Of a stretch of DNA of 64,000 nt, positions 21,624 through 34,410 are shown piece by piece (the first letter of the stretch is position 1; the number at the start of each line of letters is the position of its first letter). Where the stretch lies: NCBI GenBank assembly GCA_016271365.2, contig CM028132.1:1188713001-1188777000 (forward strand), in the 5' to 3' direction. The position numbers and the translations under genes were made by a program. The notes below the pieces were generated by a model. That model searched no databases, was not told where the DNA came from, and was given only the letters and a program-made list of their open reading frames with translations. Source of the stretch: Neoceratodus forsteri (Eukaryota > Chordata > Ceratodontiformes > Ceratodontidae).

Positions 21624-24160
21624 TTATTTGTTCATGATTTTAGTGTCTCCTTTATCATATACTTTATTTATAAAAAGCACCTTTCTTACAACCAAGGTGC
21701 TTGTACATAATAAAATACTATAATAAATACCAACAATAATCAATAAAATCTGATATTTTAAAACTCTGATAATTATACTACCCTTAAAAACCAGAATATG
21801 CCAATTCAAATAGGTTTTTAGTGCAGTTTTAAACTCCTGCATGGTCAGGTAATCTCGCACCTGACGAGATGGAGAATTCCACAGGGTCTGGGCCACAAAG
21901 CTAAAAGACCGGGCCCCAGATGTCCTTAAACAGACCCTGGGGATCTCTAGCAATCCCTCGTCAGTGGATCGGAGAGGGCGGGGGGGCAGTAAGGGTGAAG
22001 GAGATCTTGCAAGTAACTGGGTCCCTGGTTGTGTAGTGCTTTATAGGTCAGCAAACCAACCTTGAAGGTGATCCTCCACCGCACTGGAAGCCAGTGCAGT
22101 CCACGAAGCACAGGCGTTGTGACTGGTTCTAGATGTACCAGTCAACAGCCTGGCTGCCGCATTCTGCACTAGCTGAAGGTGGTGGACATCAACCCCCGGT
22201 CGCCCTAGGTAAAAGGCATTGCAGTAGTCAAGGTGAAAGGTAACGAAGGCATGAACCAACGTTGGAAGATCGTTGGGAGGAACCAGGTGCTTCACCCGGG
22301 TGATTTTCCTCAGATGGTAAAGAGGTCTTGATGAATGACACCTGCGATTTCTGGGTCAAGCTGTGATCAACAATAACGCCCAGGTTCCGTACCTGGTCTG
22401 AGGTAGTCAGCGCAACACCCTCGAGACATAGTCCCGAGGGTGAGCCTGCCGACAAACCTGCCTCCCGATGGTCAGGGTCCACAACCAGCCCCTCAGTTTT
22501 AACTGGGTTCACCTGCAGCCAGCTCGCACTCATCCAGTCCTGGATCTTGGCAAGATAGTTATCAAATACCGAGAGGAACACATCTTGACCAGGTGTAAAA
22601 GACATGTATAGCGGAGTGTCATCTGCATAGCCGTGAAAATTCAGACCATACCGCCTAATCTCTCCTAACAGCAGCATATACACAGCAAACAACATGGGTG
22701 ATGAGATGGAGCCCTGCAGCAACCCACAGGATAGGGGGAAGGAAGCCGAGGAATAAATCCCAGACACCACTCTGAGTCCTACCCTGAAGGAAAGATTGAA
22801 ACCATCTGAGGACTCTACCAGACAGTCCACAGATGAGCCGCAGGCACTCCAACAGCACTCCTTGGTCCACAGTGTCAAACGCTGCTGAGAGATCAAGGAG
22901 GACCAAGATGGAACGAGTCTTCCATCTCTCACTATTAGGAGGTCATTTAGCACCTGGACAAGGGCTGTCTCAGTACTATGCCTCTTCTTAAATCCCAACT
23001 GGAGAAAATCATAGACATTGTGGCTGGTCAAATGATCATTCAATTGCGATGCAACCACCTTCTCAAACACTATTTCCTATATTGGCACTGACCAGGGAAC
23101 TTTTCTATTCTCCCAGATGAGGTAACTCACTATATAACCTGGACATATGGTCCATGTATTACGACAAGATCATGTAAACATATGTTACCTGTATATGTCT
23201 AATGTCTGTATTTTGTTTTACTCTGTATTCTTTTCTCTTACACGCTGTATTGTTATTTCTTTAACTGACGTGGAGCCTTTGCAAATGAGTCTATGACTCA
23301 AAGGATTGTAATTCTGATTCTATACAATAAATAAAAAAAAACATTACCCTCAAAGGGTAGGTTAGAAACAGGTCTGTAGTTCACCAAACAGTCCAGGTGA
23401 AGGGAGGTTTTTTTTAAGGAGAAGCTGAACAACTGCCTCCTTCAGGGGTTCTGGGAAGATCCCCCTCTCTAATGACCTCCTGACTAGGGTAGGACTGGGC
23501 TGATCTCATCAACTCATCCTACCAGGAGGCATGTGGGGCTCGGGTCCAAACTACAGCTGGTTGGTCGCAGCATCTTGATGATCACTGTCAGTGATTGCAG
23601 GGAGGCTAAAGTCAGACAAGGTAAATGAGGGCCCAACATCTCTTGCTGACCACTGCAATTTCCATTAGAGTGAGCCAGACAGATACCGGACCTGATTGTG
23701 GCAACCTTATCTGCCAAAAACTGAGCAAACTCATCACACCATTCTTGTGACAAGGCTCCTCCAGACTGGAGACAGATTGTGCAATCCAATCTGTCCACCG
23801 TCTGGAAGAGCTGAGTTGGTCAGTTATGTGCAGCACCAATCTCCGTGGACAGAAATTCTTCCTTCTTATGGGTGATTGCTGATAGACCACATAATGGTTC
23901 ATCAACCTAAGTCAGTCACATTCCAGGCCCAGTTTTGTGCCAGCTCCGCTCTAACCTTCGCTCCACTCTCCTCATCTCCTTCAAGGTCTCATCAAACCAG
24001 GGAAACCTGGGGCAGAGGGTGAGAGGGCGAACACAAACTGGTGCTATGGAATCCAGGGCCACCACCACCACCTTGTTACAGGCAAGTACTATATCCCCCT
24101 GGATCCCAGCATTCACTCAGTACACCCGATAGATCCAGTACCCTCATTAGGCCATCTGGG
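21624..24160 (-). pseudogene. L2-like LINE ORF2, decayed
   Basis: Minus-strand non-LTR retrotransposon of the L2 group. From 5' to 3': a pre-RT region near 23916-24116 (CPRFPWFDETLKEMRRVERR), RT near 22655-23070 (SQLNDHLTSHNVYDFLQLGF, then FHGYADDTPLYMSFTPGQD with the YADD catalytic motif), a post-RT part near 22041-22295 (FVTFHLDYCNAFYLGRPG), and the extreme C-terminus near 21850-21953 (TLWNSPSRQVRDYLTMQEFK). The 3' tail near 21650-21720 is A/T-rich. Frameshifts and a 260-bp insertion at 23083-23343 disable it. Confidence 0.88.
23083..23343 (+). mobile_element. Retroelement 3' end inserted in the L2-like LINE
   Basis: A 260-bp block interrupts the L2-like sequence and ends in gattctatacaataaataaa with more As, so it is a plus-strand poly-A element. 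It contains ctctgtattc and cgtggagcctttgcaaatga. The L2-like sequence reads on directly beyond both edges. The family is not identified. Confidence 0.65.
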
Positions 24161-24935
24161 GTAACACCCCTTAAAGTTCAGTACCCTTTCCCAGTGATAT
24201 GGCATAGATCAACATTAAAATTATCCATGTTTTTGCATGGATCAGCAGCATAAAAATGATACATGTTTTTGCTGTACAAGAGAATGTTTAGAAGCCAAAA
24301 TGGCTTTGGAGAAAATCATTTTAAGATGAAGCCATCCTGCAAGTGCATGAATCCGATTTGACATTTGTGAGACTACCCTAAAACATGTAGAGAGCTGAGT
24401 AAATTAGTTGCTGTACGGCCTTAGTGTTGCACAGATGGCAAGTTTTCAGTAGATGCACTAGGGGGTGCTAAGTAGCCGATTTGCAGTTACATTTTGAAAG
24501 ACTGTGCAGACAAAGAGAAAATGTTTAGTGATACTGGTCACCCACTGCTACTGTTGCATGATTGTCTGCCATATAATTCAACACCAGATTATTATAATGG
24601 GCAGGTAAATAATGTCAGGAGCAGAGTGGAGATTGTGGCAACTGAGGGAGGGATGGATCTTGGTACAGTACAACATCAGTGACTGTGTGGCCTGACCAGA
24701 GGAGCTGAGCCAGCAAAGGTAAACCAGGTTGTATTTTTGGTACGGTTTGTCATTTGTCATTGTCATTTTGGTATGGTTTGTCGTTTGTCATTGTTGTTTT
24801 GGTACATCTGTTTGTCGTTGGTTGTCACTGCCTTTCTCCAGGTTCAGCAAGTGAAAAGAAAACCAAAAATAGTAGAATATACTGGAACAGTGAGTGGAGG
24901 ACCATCCCAGCGTACACGTCAACAGAAGAGTAACT
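24161..24935. other. Flank upstream of the hAT transposase
   Basis: Unassigned. Tandem copies of a roughly 30-bp unit (gtttgtcatttgtcattg) at 24735-24815 are the only structure. The promoter and 5' UTR of the hAT element should lie here. No convincing hAT terminal repeat was found. Confidence 0.4.
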
Positions 24936-27694
24936 ATGTCTGAGCTGAGTAAAGTCAAATCTGGTGCCCAGAAAAGGAGACAGGCAAACTTGTCAGGTCT
25001 GTTGGCAGCATCATCTGATCCAAAACAACGCAAGCTATCGCTATCACTGTTTACAAGTCTACAAAACAAAGGCAGTGCCCTGCAGAACAAAAATACTTCT
25101 GATGAGGCAGCGGTAATAAAAGGAGGACAAAGTGTGTCTCATTGTGTGACCAGCTGCACTACAATTCGGATTCTAGATATTCAAGAAATGCAGCCAGTGG
25201 ACTCTACAATGGGAACAGTTATGCAACTTGATACTGAGATGACTAATAATACCAATTTTCAATGCCCTAGAAGGACTGCCTCTATCTGAAAAGGTTGCCT
25301 TTGTTCAAAGGCATCCAATTCAGCCTGGACCCACTGACGTTAAAGGCCTACCATACAATCCTGCGAGAATCTATAAGTGGATACTTCCTGGAAGTAAAAA
25401 AGTTGTACCAAGGAACTGGGTTACTGTGCAGGTAGTTGACAGTTTGGTGCATTCTATTCACTGCAGTATCTGCATGGCATTTTCTGATGTGGAAACTAGA
25501 TTTGTGACCGGATACAAAGACTTTAATCATATCTGCCAAGGCATGGTGGAACACGAGGATTCCAAAGCACACAATGCAACTGTGCATTCATATCTGGCGT
25601 GCAGAGCAGATGCTGATATTGAAACACTGGTGAACAAAGATAGGGTCAAGAATCGGAGGAAACAAGTCCAGAAGACCATTGATGTCATGATGAGGATTAT
25701 TGAAGTTGTTAAATTTATTGGATGCCAGTGCCTACCATATCGTGGAAAAGATGAAGCTTTATATAGCTTGGAGAACCCAGTGCTTAACCATGGAAATTTC
25801 TTGGAGTTGATTCTTCTGCTCTCCAAATTCGATGTTCCTCTGAATACACATATCCAAAAAGCAGTAGAGCAGAGCAAGAGAAGAAAGCAGAGAATGGAGA
25901 AAGAAAATGGCACTTCTGAAGCTCGTGGCTGTGGAGGGCTGATTACCCTGCTGTTGAAGACCACTGTAAATCCAATTGTTGAGATTATTTTGCAGATAAT
26001 CAGAGACGGCATTGTATGAGATGCTACAGACCAGAAGATCAGCATTCAGATGGATACCACACAGGACATCAGTGTGACTGACCAAGCAGCCATCATTTTG
26101 CAGTATGTGAAAGACCTACAAGTTCATGAGCATCTCTTTGCTGTGGTAGAGGTACAGGACACTTCTGGACAAGGAATGCACAAGGTTTTAAAAGAGAGCT
26201 TTGACAGGCATGAACTCGATATAAAGAACATTGTCGGGGAGTCATTTGATGGTGCATCCAACATTAGGAGCGAGTTTGTGGGGTTACAAGCGTTGATAAA
26301 AAAGGATTCACCAAACAGTGTGTATACCTGGTGTTATGCACATGTTCTCAATGTATGCATCTCGGATTGTAGTGAAGTAGCTGTGGAAGCAAAGACACTC
26401 TTTGGGTTGCCACAAAGGACATCATTCTTCATTAGTGAATCACACAAATGGATGACTATATGGAAATCTAGCATTGATGGGATGGGACAAGACAAGCTCC
26501 GATGCCTTCAAAAGATTGGTGAAACTAGATGGTGGGCAAAACCAAGAGCATGAGCATGCATCTTTGGAGCATACGAAAATCAAGAAAAGAATCTTTATGG
26601 GTCACTTCTCCAGACTTTACTTTTTATTAGTACCTCTGGAAAGTTTGATGCTAAAGCTGCCAGTGAGGCAGATTCACTGCTTGACAAATGGAAAAAGTTT
26701 GACGTTATTTTGATAGCCTTTTTGTTTATGAAGAGCTTTACAGTAATTGGGCCAGCATCAAAGTATCTGCAGACTAAGGGACTAGACTATCTTTCAGCAT
26801 GGTGCATGGTGGCTCACGCTAAGATAGCGTTGCAACAGTCTGAATTTATGAACATCCAGCAAAAAGCTTCTAATTTTGTTGCCAGAATACAAGAAGAAAT
26901 TGATGATTTAGCTCTTGATATTGACATAGAGGATCATCTGCCAAATAAAAGGGTAGCCAGGAAGAAAAAAATGCCCAGGGAAAATGTCAGTGACAAATGA
27001 GTGGCGGATCCCATGAAGCGATTTGAATGTGAAGTGTACACTCGCATTATGGATCAAGTTCGGATGAGCTTAAGTGATCACTTTGATAACAACAAGCAAC
27101 TGATTCTGGATACCAGCTGCATGGACCCACGTCACTTCGGAAGTATAATTCAAGATGGTATACCAAATGAAAGTCTGCAGAAAGTGGCAACGTTGGCAGA
27201 AGTAGACCATAGCAGACTTAAACTGGAGTTGCTGACTTTTGCTAAAATATTCCAACGACTGCAAAAATCACTGCCTGAAGAATACAGTGAACATGTGTTA
27301 ACTGAGGACGTTGACTTTCATGACTCTGAAGACACTCGTGAAGGTGAAACTAGTGATCAGAATGAGCAACGAGAGAGAGAGAGAGAGAGATGATTTGCCA
27401 GACAAATGCAAGTCCTGCAAAGAATGCCTAATGTGCTGTTGTAAAATTTTGGCACAATACAACATGCACTCGTCTGCGTTTTCAACCTTTTTCATTGTCT
27501 ACGAGTACCTGTTGACGTTATCGTTTACCCAGGTATCTTGTGATTGAGCTTTCAGCAAGCTAAAGATAATAAAGACTCAACTTTGCTCATTGCTGAGACA
27601 AGAGAAACTAGAGGCATTCATGATTATGGTGATTGAGAGGGACCTTCTTGATGGAGTACACACAGAAGATGTCATCCAGAAACTAATTCAGTGA
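24936..27694 (+). pseudogene. hAT transposase (ZMYM1/DUF4371-like), decayed
   Basis: A cut-and-paste transposase of the hAT superfamily, related to the ZMYM1-like group. The N-terminus starts at ATG 24936 (MSELSKVKSGAQKRRQANLS). A TTF-type zinc-finger region follows (HCSICMAFSDVE, then HICQGMVEHEDSKAH). The catalytic region has IQMDTTQDISVTDQAA, FDGASNIRSEFVGLQ and YTWCYAHVLNVCISD. The C-terminal dimerisation block has TLSFTQVSCD-stop-AFSKLKIIK. The frame shifts between 25243 and 25289 and again at the (GA)n run 27371-27391. In-frame stops lie at 26017, 26551, 26998 and 27545, and all four are TGA. The last replaces the arginine expected in the conserved SCERxFSKLK motif. It is clearly dead. 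Confidence 0.9.
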
Positions 27695-30600
27695 TACAAA
27701 GCATACAAATCAGTACTGTCAGCTTGACACTGGAAGGTTACTGTCCAGCTAAAGGGCCAAAGCTGGATGCTAGTCTAAACACGCCTGGGTCCAGAAGTAG
27801 TCTTATCAATTTGACACTTGCAGCCTACTGTCCATTTGCAACCTGGAGAAAGCGTTGGCGTGAAGTGCCTGTGGGGGACTTGAGCTGGGTAGTGCTCACC
27901 CTGTGGCAACTTGGTAGTTTTGCATGGCTGTGCAGAAGGGGTAACAGGGGATCTTGTGTCTTGTGCAGCCAGATCTCCCTGAGGCAGACAGTAGTCTATA
28001 CTAACTATATAAATAAAATTGTATACAATGTTCTGGTTAATGGTTGTGTTATTGAGACCTTATCATTCAATTTGTATGTTTTCCATACCTTGTATGTGAC
28101 ATAGACGCACAAACACACAGTTCAGTTTATTAAATGACACTCCAGACACTGTTGGTAGACTTTAATGTATACCTGATCAAATGTCATAATGTAAAATGTA
28201 CAACAGAGATGTTACAATACAGACTGTGTTTAGAGCTAGGGAAAGTGTAGGGACAGATTAGGATGGACCAGAGGTTGTGTAACAAAGGCTCTTGAGTCAA
28301 AGGCCCATTTTCAAGAGTGTCCAGGCAAATGGTTTCTCAACTTACCATACCTTGACGGCCCTTTAACCACCCCTTACCTCTTTCTCTTTCCCCCCTCCCA
28401 TAGGTGAGGCAACCACATTGAACTGTATGGCCCTGTTTTTTAAGCCCTAACTTGAGCACCAGCTTGGCCTCTGTTCAGTCTTGGGCAGCAGTTCGCATTG
28501 GTTACATATAAATGTGTCTCCATTTTATTTGTGGTGCACTAAACTTATGCTTTGTCTCCCTCGTTGTAACACCACATGACTGGCTGTAGTTGTATGTAAC
28601 TGCTTTTCCTTTTCCCATTTCACCCTGGTTGTATCTGAAAATGAGCCTAAACTCAGTGTGCCTCTCTCTTACCAACTATAAATGACTAAATTAATGTAAC
28701 ACAGTACAGGACAGTGTAATAATGCAGTATAAAAGTCTGCATTTGCAGCACTAAAATCAATAGTATAACACATAGTCAAGTAGTTTTTTACATCTTGAGA
28801 TGGCATTCAGTTGACCTTTTATTGATTCAGACATTGGTTAAATCTAATTATGTTGCCTTTGTAGCTACTCTGAATTCCCCCTTTACACAGCACTTGCTGC
28901 TCCTTTCACACTGTTTTCACAATCTGTAACATCAATAACACCAATACAGACCATTGAGATGCATAGCATGGAGTGGTGTTATTGAGGTCATAGAATGTTT
29001 CTGACATATGAACAGAAAGCAGTAGCTGTTGAGTGGAACTGTATATGTATGTAGATCTGAAGGAAACCTAAAGCAAAATAATGAATTTTTCAAAACTTAT
29101 TGAAAACACATTGGTAGAAACTTTTTTCACTCTGTATGTAATAAGTCAACACCCCAATATCTTCAGAGATCAACCTCATTTCTGTCTTAAGGCAGAGCAA
29201 TGCAGGTTATGTCCCCATTTTGTTTAATTAAGGCTAACAATACTACTGTAACAACATTGTGTTGGGGGCACTTAGGCGGCTTTTGGCAAAATCTTAGCAT
29301 AGCACACATTGCACTGCACTATTTTTGCTCTTAACACCCAGTTGCCGCACAAACTGTTCAGACAGGGAAAGTGTAGGAAAAGGTAGGGCCTCAACCTCCG
29401 GAGGTGCCTTGCCGAGGCGTTGAGCTTAACCATTGATTTTGTTTGAAAGGTGAACTCTCTGCTCACCTGCAACCATGCAGAAGGACAGTGAGGTTGACTT
29501 ATCAAAAAACAATGTAATGTTGCCAACAGCGTTTTTGCAAGGTAGCAAAGAGTTCATCTTAAATCAGTGGGACTAAAGCCTCCGAAACAGTTAATGTAAC
29601 TTTACCAGTAATTAAATGGCTTTCTTACAAATAGAATAAATGCTGATCTTATACTTGGCTACAGCATGCCAGGGTGTACCAGTCTGTAGAAATTGGGCTA
29701 CAGTTTATACACTAGGGCATGCCGTGGTTGGTACCAAGGTCCCCTTGTGACTTTTTAGTGGGGGCCTCCCCGGGGGGCCAGTACCAAGGCACCCCTGGAC
29801 CCATTTCCAGGTAGGCCCTTTGCTTCCCAGTCCGACCCTGTGAGCCTGCCTAAAAGGATAAATGTTGGGTCTAAGCCTGCCAAAAGACCAAGGTTCTGTT
29901 CTGAGCCTGGAAGAAGAATGAAGGTTGTGTCTAAGCCTGGGAAAAGATGGGAATTCGGAGAATGATGAGCAAGTGAATATAAATGTGCTGAGAAAGAGAA
30001 AAGGAATAGTAAGCCTTTTCAAGCCAGAGAAATGCTAAGTACCTGCATGATGAGAAACTGGATTGTGAGTGTGCAGGTGATATCTATGTGAGCCAGAGTG
30101 AAACAGTGGCTGTGTCAGGCTGAGAGACTGTGAAAGCAGAAGGATGGACAGGTGTTTTCAGAGATTCGAGTACCTGTTGTCTGCTCCCGAGACACAGCAA
30201 AGAGAAAGACAGATTGCTGTGGCTACACACCATGGCAGGAAAAAGAAAGAGAAGAAGCAGAAGAGAATGTGCTGAATGTGTTTCTACTGACACCCAGGGC
30301 CAGGTGGGGAACTTGCTTACCCCCATCAAGTGGGGTCTGCTGCTGCAGGGGGTCATGGATCTTGTACCCGAGTGCCAGGGCGCTCTGATAAGAGTGAGCA
30401 GGGCCGTGGGACCACTCCCAGCCTGGGTTCTCTGTAGTTGGCAGGTCTTGCGCATGTGCTGTTCAATGAGGCCTGTTATGGGCCAAAGAAGACAAGCTGC
30501 AAGATCTGCAAGCAAGGGAGAGAGAGAGAGAGAGAGAGAGACAGCAAGCTGCAGCCTCTGTGCACGTTCAAGCATTGTGCCCAGTTCTGCCTGTGCCACC

Positions 30601-31440
30601 AATCCGCAGGGCTTCAGTGAACCGTGCCATCTGAGGACTGATTCTGCAGAACTGTGAGTAAACAGCTGCATTTGCCCTGCACCTGGGGACTGTACATAGC
30701 TTAGGAATGCCCCTTAGGGCTGGAGGGAAAGCCAAGGGAAAATGTAAAAAGTTAAAACTCAACTCCAGTAAGCACGCCAACACCGGCTACCAGCTGTACC
30801 TCAGACCTGCAACTAAAATCTGGGTATCCAGTGATAGGACTGTGGAGTTTTAATGGACTGGGACCCGTGGGTCTGGGTTTAGGCATGTCTGCAGCAGTTG
30901 GATAGATAGATAGACCTAGTGGCTGCACTGATTGCAATAAGGGAATGAATCAGAAGGGGAAATGTGATTTTGGGAAATGCAAAATGAAAATGCTTGAACT
31001 CTATTCCTCTTATCCCATTCCTAAACCCTCCCCCTGTAAATAAACCATAGAGTTATTGTTTTGCAGCAGAAAATGAACCCAGAGCCTGATATGAGTGAGC
31101 CTGTTTATGGATGAAATGAAAAAGGTGAAATGGTGTAATGGAATGTGGGGGTGGTTGAATCCTGGTAAGTCCATGCCTGAGGTAATTGTTGGGGAGGTGA
31201 ATTGGTACAACATCCCAGGGGGTTGTACTGCAGATAATCAGACTCACTTATATGTACTCTGGGTGGAGGCACTGCCATTTTATTTATCCTTTTGGGAAAG
31301 GACCCTCATAGGTCAGCTATAGGAACCCAGATCCCTTGCCCTTGGTTGGGCCCGCACAGCAGGGGCAGTGGCCCTCTCCAGGATGGCACCAAAGATGGGC
31401 TACAAGAGGAAAAAAACACCTTTGTGATTTTTTTTTTTTT
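27695..31440. other. Unassigned, no gene supported
   Basis: 3.7 kb of mainly AT-rich sequence. The longest open frame (30130-30657, plus, 175 codons) shows no domain and runs through a (GA)n microsatellite at 30508-30541. The 30.98-31.05 kb stretch (ccccctgtaaataaaccata) has the look of a retroelement 3' end but cannot be assigned. Confidence 0.4.
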
Positions 31441-31449
31441 TTTAACATA

Positions 31450-31650
31450 ACACGTTATAAGCAGAATAACTCACTCCAGGATATGGGGTTATAGGGATTT
31501 AATGCACATCTCAGGTGCTTTGAGGGCAGTTGGTTGCACTTTGCGCCTCTCAATGCACCCGAGGCATGCATTAAACCCTTATAACCCCATACCATGTTGT
31601 GGGTCATGGCTTACATAATGCCTGCACCAGGGGTGTAATAAGGCGAGAGG
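31450..31650. mobile_element. Hairpin MITE
   Basis: The left arm, ggatatggggttatagggat followed by ttaatgcac, is the inverse of gcattaaacccttataaccc followed by catacc on the right (about 31560-31595). The short loop lies near 31530. Preceded by a T-run at 31427-31443. No coding capacity. Confidence 0.65.
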
Positions 31651-31727
31651 TCAAAGGCCGAGTGTCCTTACGCCCCCAGAAACTGTATTAAAGTACGTTG
31701 AAGCACACCCTGGAGGAGTTTTTTTGT

Positions 31728-32290
31728 TACACTTACGTATTTCAATGGGGTTTTCAACTTTGGTACATAACTTTGCCATTTTTGCATATTTTTTCACCAA
31801 ATTTTCAACATGGCCTTTTTGAGACCCCACCTCATGAACAAAGTCAGTGGAATTACAGAAATCTGGCTGGTAAAGCGATTTAGCAGTCACTTGGTGAAAT
31901 CACTTTTCGGGTGGGATTTGAGAAATTTCAGCACCCTTGTTCATCAGGTGAGGTCATAAGAAGGCTATGTTGAAATTTTAGGGTCAAAATATTTAAAATG
32001 CCAAAGTAATGCTCATACTTTGAAATTTTGATATGCTCCCTTGTAACTGGCAATTTTAAATATTTTGACTCGAAATTTTCCACAAAAACATCTCTTTATA
32101 CCACCTCATGAATGTGACAGCTCTCATTTTTCAAAGCATGGCCAAACTGTGTTTTTGCACTTGTGGCACGCAATTACGTTGCGGTAGTGTGGAATCAAGT
32201 TTTGGGGGAATTTCAACATTTACATCACTGGATTCATGAGATGGGGTAATAAGAAGGCTATGCTGACAATTTCATTTTTAGCTACAAATG
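31728..32290. repeat. PAL array (two units), end of a minus-strand composite repeat
   Basis: Two self-complementary units with centres near 31882 and 32165. Arms carry the family phrases attttcaacatggccttttt, tcatgaac and their complements. The outer left edge has acttacgtatttcaatgggg, the edge sequence also seen at 35691 and in inverse at 62885-62925. Confidence 0.8.
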
Positions 32291-32394
32291 CAAGAGCAGG
32301 GCCCTTCACACCAACATATACTGTACGTATGCATCTAAGGAAGGATGGGAGCACAGGGCCCAGAGGACCCTGTGCTCCTACAGACAAATGAGGA

Positions 32395-32744
32395 TACAAT
32401 TATGCTATCTCAAAGTAAGGAAATTCTTTGAAAAAACTTTGTTAATGCACTAGTTAGGGTTGATGTGACAAAAGTAGGGAAATGTGGCATTAGGGATTCC
32501 AACTCTAACACCCCACTCCCACCCACCACACAGCAACAGGAAAAAACATTACTGTTTCACTTCTCTTGTGTCTTCGCTAATCAGTATGAGGTGTGCCTTG
32601 GGGTTGTCAGCACTAATGCTCACCCTATTCTCATATACTCTACATCTCAACTTCTTTCATGGTTGAATGGGATGAGCATTAGAGCTGACAACCCCAAGGC
32701 ACACAGCATGCCAGATGATCCCTCCGTAACTTTCCTATGTACTC
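32395..32744. repeat. FB2 fold-back segment, partial
   Basis: gtgccttggggttgtcagca (32594 on) pairs with its complement gctgacaaccccaaggcac (32681 on). The outer part contains gttaatgcactagttagggt, shared with 59.4 kb. A fuller version of this segment occurs at 46.4, 53.96 and 59.4 kb. Confidence 0.65.
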
Positions 32745-34410
32745 TCAAATGCAATCACAAAGAACATACAGTACTCCCAAGATTCTTGTATTTATTTCAA
32801 TGTTTGCCCATAATTATTCTGAAAACGCAGTTCCAGGTTTGGAGGCGAACCATATGCAAATATGTATGGAATGCAAAGTGTCCCCGAATTAAATATCTAA
32901 TCATGAAGATGGATAAAACATATGGAAGATGAGCCCTCCCAGACCTAGAAGACTACTATCGTGCAGCACACCTGAGCATGGAACTTTTATGGACTATCCC
33001 AGATTATCATTCTATTTGGAAATTAATAGAGCAGAGGGAGGAGTGGGGCCCACCATTGGAAGCTAGGGTCATGGACCCCTCATTTAAGAACAGGAATGAG
33101 GACCTTTCCCTTCTGACAGTCTGTGGCACCTTATGGGCCGCATATAGAACTTGGAAAAAGTATGGACTGGAGACCTCTTTGTGGTCTCTCAAGTGGTTTG
33201 CATGGAATGATTTGTTTCTACCCTCAAAAGTAGACCATACTTTCAGGAGGTGGGTGAGATCGGGGCTGTATTTTCCAGAACAGCTGATGAATAAGGGGAC
33301 TATCTTAGATTTTCAAAGCATTAAAAAGAATTTTAACTTATCCAACTTGGACCACTTTCAGTTCCTACAACTCAGAACCCATATAATGACACAATGGACA
33401 GGACGGGATCACCCCCGATCAAAGCCCTTGATTAATACACTAAAAACAATCCAGAATCAAACCATCACAAAGGGACAAATATCGGCTCTGTATAAAGCCC
33501 TTAGAAATTTATATAGAGATAGTACTACCTCCATACGGCAAAGACAGAAGCAAGAAAATGACATCTGCCTGACAGAAGGAGACTGGGAGATGATCTTTAG
33601 ATCAGTATGTAAAATAACCCACTCTCCTCTCTGGCTAGAATTTGCCTGGAAGGTCAGGACACGTTATTTTTACATACCCATTTTACAAAGTGGGACCCCC
33701 ACCACTCACAGGCTTGCTGGAGACGATGTACAGAAATTAGAGCCCACCATTTGCACATCTTCTGGACATGCCCAGCTTTTCAACCCTTTTGGCAGCAGCT
33801 AAAGAGCATTGTTCGAGATCTTTTTTCTATTAATACTCCATTGAATATCACACACATGCTGCTTTGCCTCCCACCACCAGATGATGGACAAGAGCGATTA
33901 TACCTCTGGTATATCCTTCTGGCTGTGGCACATAAGGCCATTACATGTCATTGGCTCAAGGAGGAACCCCCAAATTTCCAGCATTGGTTGAACACTATTA
34001 ATGATATTAGAACAATGGAAGAATTCACATATAACATTAACTTGCAACTCCCCACACTCATGCGGAGATGGGCACCCTGTACCCTTTGGAGTTCCAACTC
34101 CCACACTAACTCCAACTAACTTAAGTCCTACTTTTGTTGAACTTTGTACCTATCCTGGCTTTCCAACTGAATCAAAGTACACCCCTCTTTAAACTTTAGA
34201 TAAGGACTCTAGTGTAGCTTCAAGATGCACAGCTTCTTGTGTAAGCCTTTAAATGGACTGAAATTCCTTCAGTGAACATGTCTAACAGACTACAAGTGCA
34301 TGATGTGAATACTTTGGCCTACAGGTTGCTATGTACTCTATACTTGCACGGTGGTTTTTGTTACAAAAGCTGTACCCAAGTTTTTCAATAAACTTGAATT
34401 ACAAAAAAAC
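32745..34410 (+). pseudogene. L1/Tx1-like LINE ORF2 C-terminal part and tail
   Basis: 5'-truncated plus-strand copy of an L1-clade element, possibly the Tx1 group. After RT comes the region PRFLYLFQCLPIIILKTQFQ, WNAKCPRIKYLI and, past a TGA stop at 32930, ALPDLEDYYRAAHLSMELLW, which align with the L1 thumb and C-terminal region. The C-terminus switches frame near 33740 and shows HLHIFWTCPAFQPFWQQLKS, the cysteine/histidine-type block. The element ends with ttttcaataaacttgaatta and a poly-A run at 34401-34409. It sits inside the composite repeat. Confidence 0.85.

Noticed and set aside
26017..27547. TGA read-through (selenocysteine or alternative code) in the hAT transposase
   Set aside because: Two frame changes show the gene is dead, and CpG decay of CGA explains the TGA codons more simply.
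30130..30657. 175-codon plus-strand open frame
   Set aside because: Passes through a (GA)n microsatellite, and the opposite strand is open for 195 codons over the same bases. No domain seen.
30980..31240. Possible LTR end (polyadenylation-like and taaataaacc phrases)
   Set aside because: No second LTR, primer-binding site or polyprotein found nearby.
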